A stretch of DNA of 23,960 nt from UBA9865 sp035647835. GTDB taxonomy: Bacteria > Bacillota > Dethiobacteria > Dethiobacterales > Dethiobacteraceae. Positions 22,772 to 23,960 of this stretch are shown here, in pieces (position 1 is the stretch's first letter; every line of letters starts with the position of its first letter). The position numbers and the translations under genes were made by a program. The stretch is from contig DASRMS010000219.1 in NCBI GenBank assembly GCA_035647835.1, forward strand, positions 1 to 23,960. Reading direction: 5' to 3'. Below the pieces are notes generated by a model. The model was given only the letters and a program-made list of their open reading frames with translations. It was not told where the DNA came from and did no database searches.

Positions 22772-23668
22772 CTACCCTTGCTGGGTTTGAGCTTTCCCGG
22801 TCATGGTCACTAAACTGACACCAACTATCACAATTGCACCACCGAGCAGCTGTCCTGTTACCAGAGTTTCTTTTAAAAGCACTGCTCCTCCTAAGACCCC
22901 AAATACCGGGATGAGGTTAAGAAAGCTCGTCACCGCTGCTGCCCCAAGTTTCTGTAAAGCATAAAGGTAGAAAAAGTAAGCCACTGCAGAACAAAAAATA
23001 CCTAGATACAGTAAGTTAAAAGCCACTTCAGGCTGTAAAAGGACAGCATGAGCACTTTGCGGGAGTGCCAGCCCACTAAGCAGAAACATGCCTGTCGCTG
23101 CCTGATATAAATTAATCACCATACTATCATAGTTTTGCAGCAAAGGTTCATTTAAGCGTGTGTAAATTACCCAAGTACAGGCTGCACCAAAAACCAATAG
23201 ATTACCTTTAAGACTAGTGAAGGATAGTTCACCATCATGTCCTGAACGAATCAGCAGGTAAACGCCAATAAAAGAGAGCAATACTCCGAGCCAGCGTTGG
23301 GGATTGCTTTTTTCTTTAAATATAATTGCTCCGACCAAGACATTTAGCACAGGAATGGTGGCAATAATCAGGGAGCCCATGCCCGCAGTGGTAAAACGTA
23401 AGCCGTTATTTTCAAATAAGAAGTAAATAAAGTTCCCAAAGAACCCCCCAGCCATGACTCGCAGTAAATCTTTTCTCTGCACAGATTTTTTGTGTGTTGC
23501 TAAAAAGAGCAGGCCAAGTGCTGCACAGGCGATTAGCAAACGGTAAAAGGCAATCTGTGCTGGTAGAAGTGTACCTAATAGCACTTTTGTACTACTATAA
23601 GAAAGACCCCAAAAGACAGTAGTTACGAAAATAGCAAAAACTGCCTGTAGTTTCTCTTTTGTTTTCAT
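22772..23668 (-). CDS. EamA/DMT family transporter
   Basis: The 298-residue protein is a ten-span drug/metabolite transporter made of two EamA repeats. The first contains FWGLSYSSTKVLL, PAQIAFYRLLIA and MGSLIIATIPVLNVLVGAIIFKEK. The second contains CTWVIYTRL, LYLGIFCSAVAYFFYLYALQKLGAAAVTSFLNLIPVFGVLGGAVLLKE. Such proteins export metabolites, often amino acids or related compounds, in RhaT/YdcZ-like fashion. The substrate is not predictable. ATG 23686 is in frame but has no SD. ATG 23668 has AGAGGAG three bases upstream (short) and is chosen. A strong promoter precedes it, divergent from the GNAT gene promoter. Confidence 0.92.
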   Translation of the reverse strand: MKTKEKLQAVFAIFVTTVFWGLSYSSTKVLLGTLLPAQIAFYRLLIACAALGLLFLATHKKSVQRKDLLRVMAGGFFGNFIYFLFENNGLRFTTAGMGSLIIATIPVLNVLVGAIIFKEKSNPQRWLGVLLSFIGVYLLIRSGHDGELSFTSLKGNLLVFGAACTWVIYTRLNEPLLQNYDSMVINLYQAATGMFLLSGLALPQSAHAVLLQPEVAFNLLYLGIFCSAVAYFFYLYALQKLGAAAVTSFLNLIPVFGVLGGAVLLKETLVTGQLLGGAIVIVGVSLVTMTGKAQTQQG

Positions 23669-23696
23669 ATGCTCCTCTTTTACCATTTAATACTGC

Positions 23697-23725
23697 ATTA
23701 TAGCATAGGATTACAAAGTGGGCAA
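23697..23725 (-). promoter_or_regulatory. Promoter of the EamA gene
   Basis: On the - strand TTGCCC (23720-23725, 4/6) and an extended -10 TGC-TATAAT (TATAAT at 23697-23702) are 17 bases apart. Confidence 0.8.
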
Positions 23726-23740
23726 TTAGTTAGTAAAAGG

Positions 23741-23769
23741 TTGACCTTCGCCGTTAGGCATACTATGAT
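23741..23769 (+). promoter_or_regulatory. Promoter of the GNAT gene
   Basis: TTGACC (23741-23746, 5/6) and TATGAT (23764-23769, 5/6) are 17 bases apart. The leader to ATG 23817 is about 40 bases. The two divergent -35 boxes are only 15 bases apart. Confidence 0.75.
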
Positions 23770-23816
23770 TAAAAGGGTCATTAAGAGGGACCTGGCTGTC
23801 AGGGAGGGGATAGGGT

Positions 23817-23960
23817 ATGTCCTGTACAATACGGTCGGCAACACATGAGGATCTGCGAGATATTTTAGCTATCTACAATCACGCTATTCTTAACACTACG
23901 GCTGTCTATCATTATCACCCACATACATATACAGAGCGTTTAGCATGGTATGAGCAAAAA
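23817..23960 (+). CDS. GNAT family N-acetyltransferase (partial)
   Basis: Forty-eight codons are visible before the window ends. IRSATHEDLRDILAIYNHAI, then NTTAVYHYHPHTYTERLAWY, matches the start of phosphinothricin/L-amino acid N-acetyltransferases (PAT/YwnH/MddA group), which acetylate amino groups of methionine derivatives or phosphinothricin-like compounds with acetyl-CoA. The acetyl-CoA-binding part lies beyond the window. ATG 23817 is preceded by GGGAGGGG about 8 bases upstream and a good promoter. The substrate cannot be decided from this fragment. Confidence 0.85.
   Translation, partial: MSCTIRSATHEDLRDILAIYNHAILNTTAVYHYHPHTYTERLAWYEQK

Noticed and set aside
1..23960. CRISPR arrays, tRNA or rRNA genes, insertion sequences, prophage or defence genes
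   Set aside because: No regularly spaced repeats, transposase motifs or RNA gene signatures were found on either strand.

Overview
The window looks like a chromosomal backbone segment of a low-to-moderate GC, spore-forming member of the Bacillota, probably Clostridia or Negativicutes. The reasons are the gene set (DUF445, YqzL, YunB, KtrAB, MutS2, a class A PBP with a long C-terminal tail), strong Shine-Dalgarno (SD) sequences throughout, a T-box leader in front of pheST, and an infC leader resembling the Gram-positive L20-controlled type. I cannot name the genus. I see no mobile element, CRISPR array, tRNA or rRNA.

Positions 1-4020 hold translation genes on the + strand: a DUF445 membrane protein, thrS, then infC-rpmI-rplT with its own promoter, a structured leader containing an intrinsic terminator, and an AUU start codon for infC. 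Positions 4036-6851 hold the K+ channel pair ktrB-ktrA followed without a gap by a SpoU/TrmH 2'-O-methyltransferase (RlmP/YsgA-like). Positions 6911-10941 hold a promoter, a 32-codon yqzL gene, a phenylalanine T-box and pheS-pheT. Positions 11027-13585 hold zapA-cvpA and a PolX-like protein whose polymerase centre looks inactivated while its PHP nuclease centre is intact.

From 13582 to 14728 two coupled genes run on the - strand: a Gln-rich coiled-coil protein with an internal duplication, and a DUF421 membrane protein. The + strand then carries a 3-methyladenine DNA glycosylase (mpg) and mutS2, which share a shared-strand, tightly spaced arrangement. A bidirectional terminator separates mutS2 from a convergent class A penicillin-binding protein with a fibronectin-III, poly-Pro, poly-Asp tail. 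The right end has yunB, a convergent small acidic single-span membrane protein (both with candidate sigma-E-like promoters), an orphan four-span membrane protein, an EamA/DMT exporter, and the start of a GNAT acetyltransferase cut by the window edge.

I did not find a clearly new defence or mobile system. The strongest unusual items are the degenerate PolX, the duplicated Gln-rich protein coupled to DUF421, the minigene upstream of the Phe T-box, the AUU start of infC, and the paired candidate sigma-E promoters around the yunB locus.
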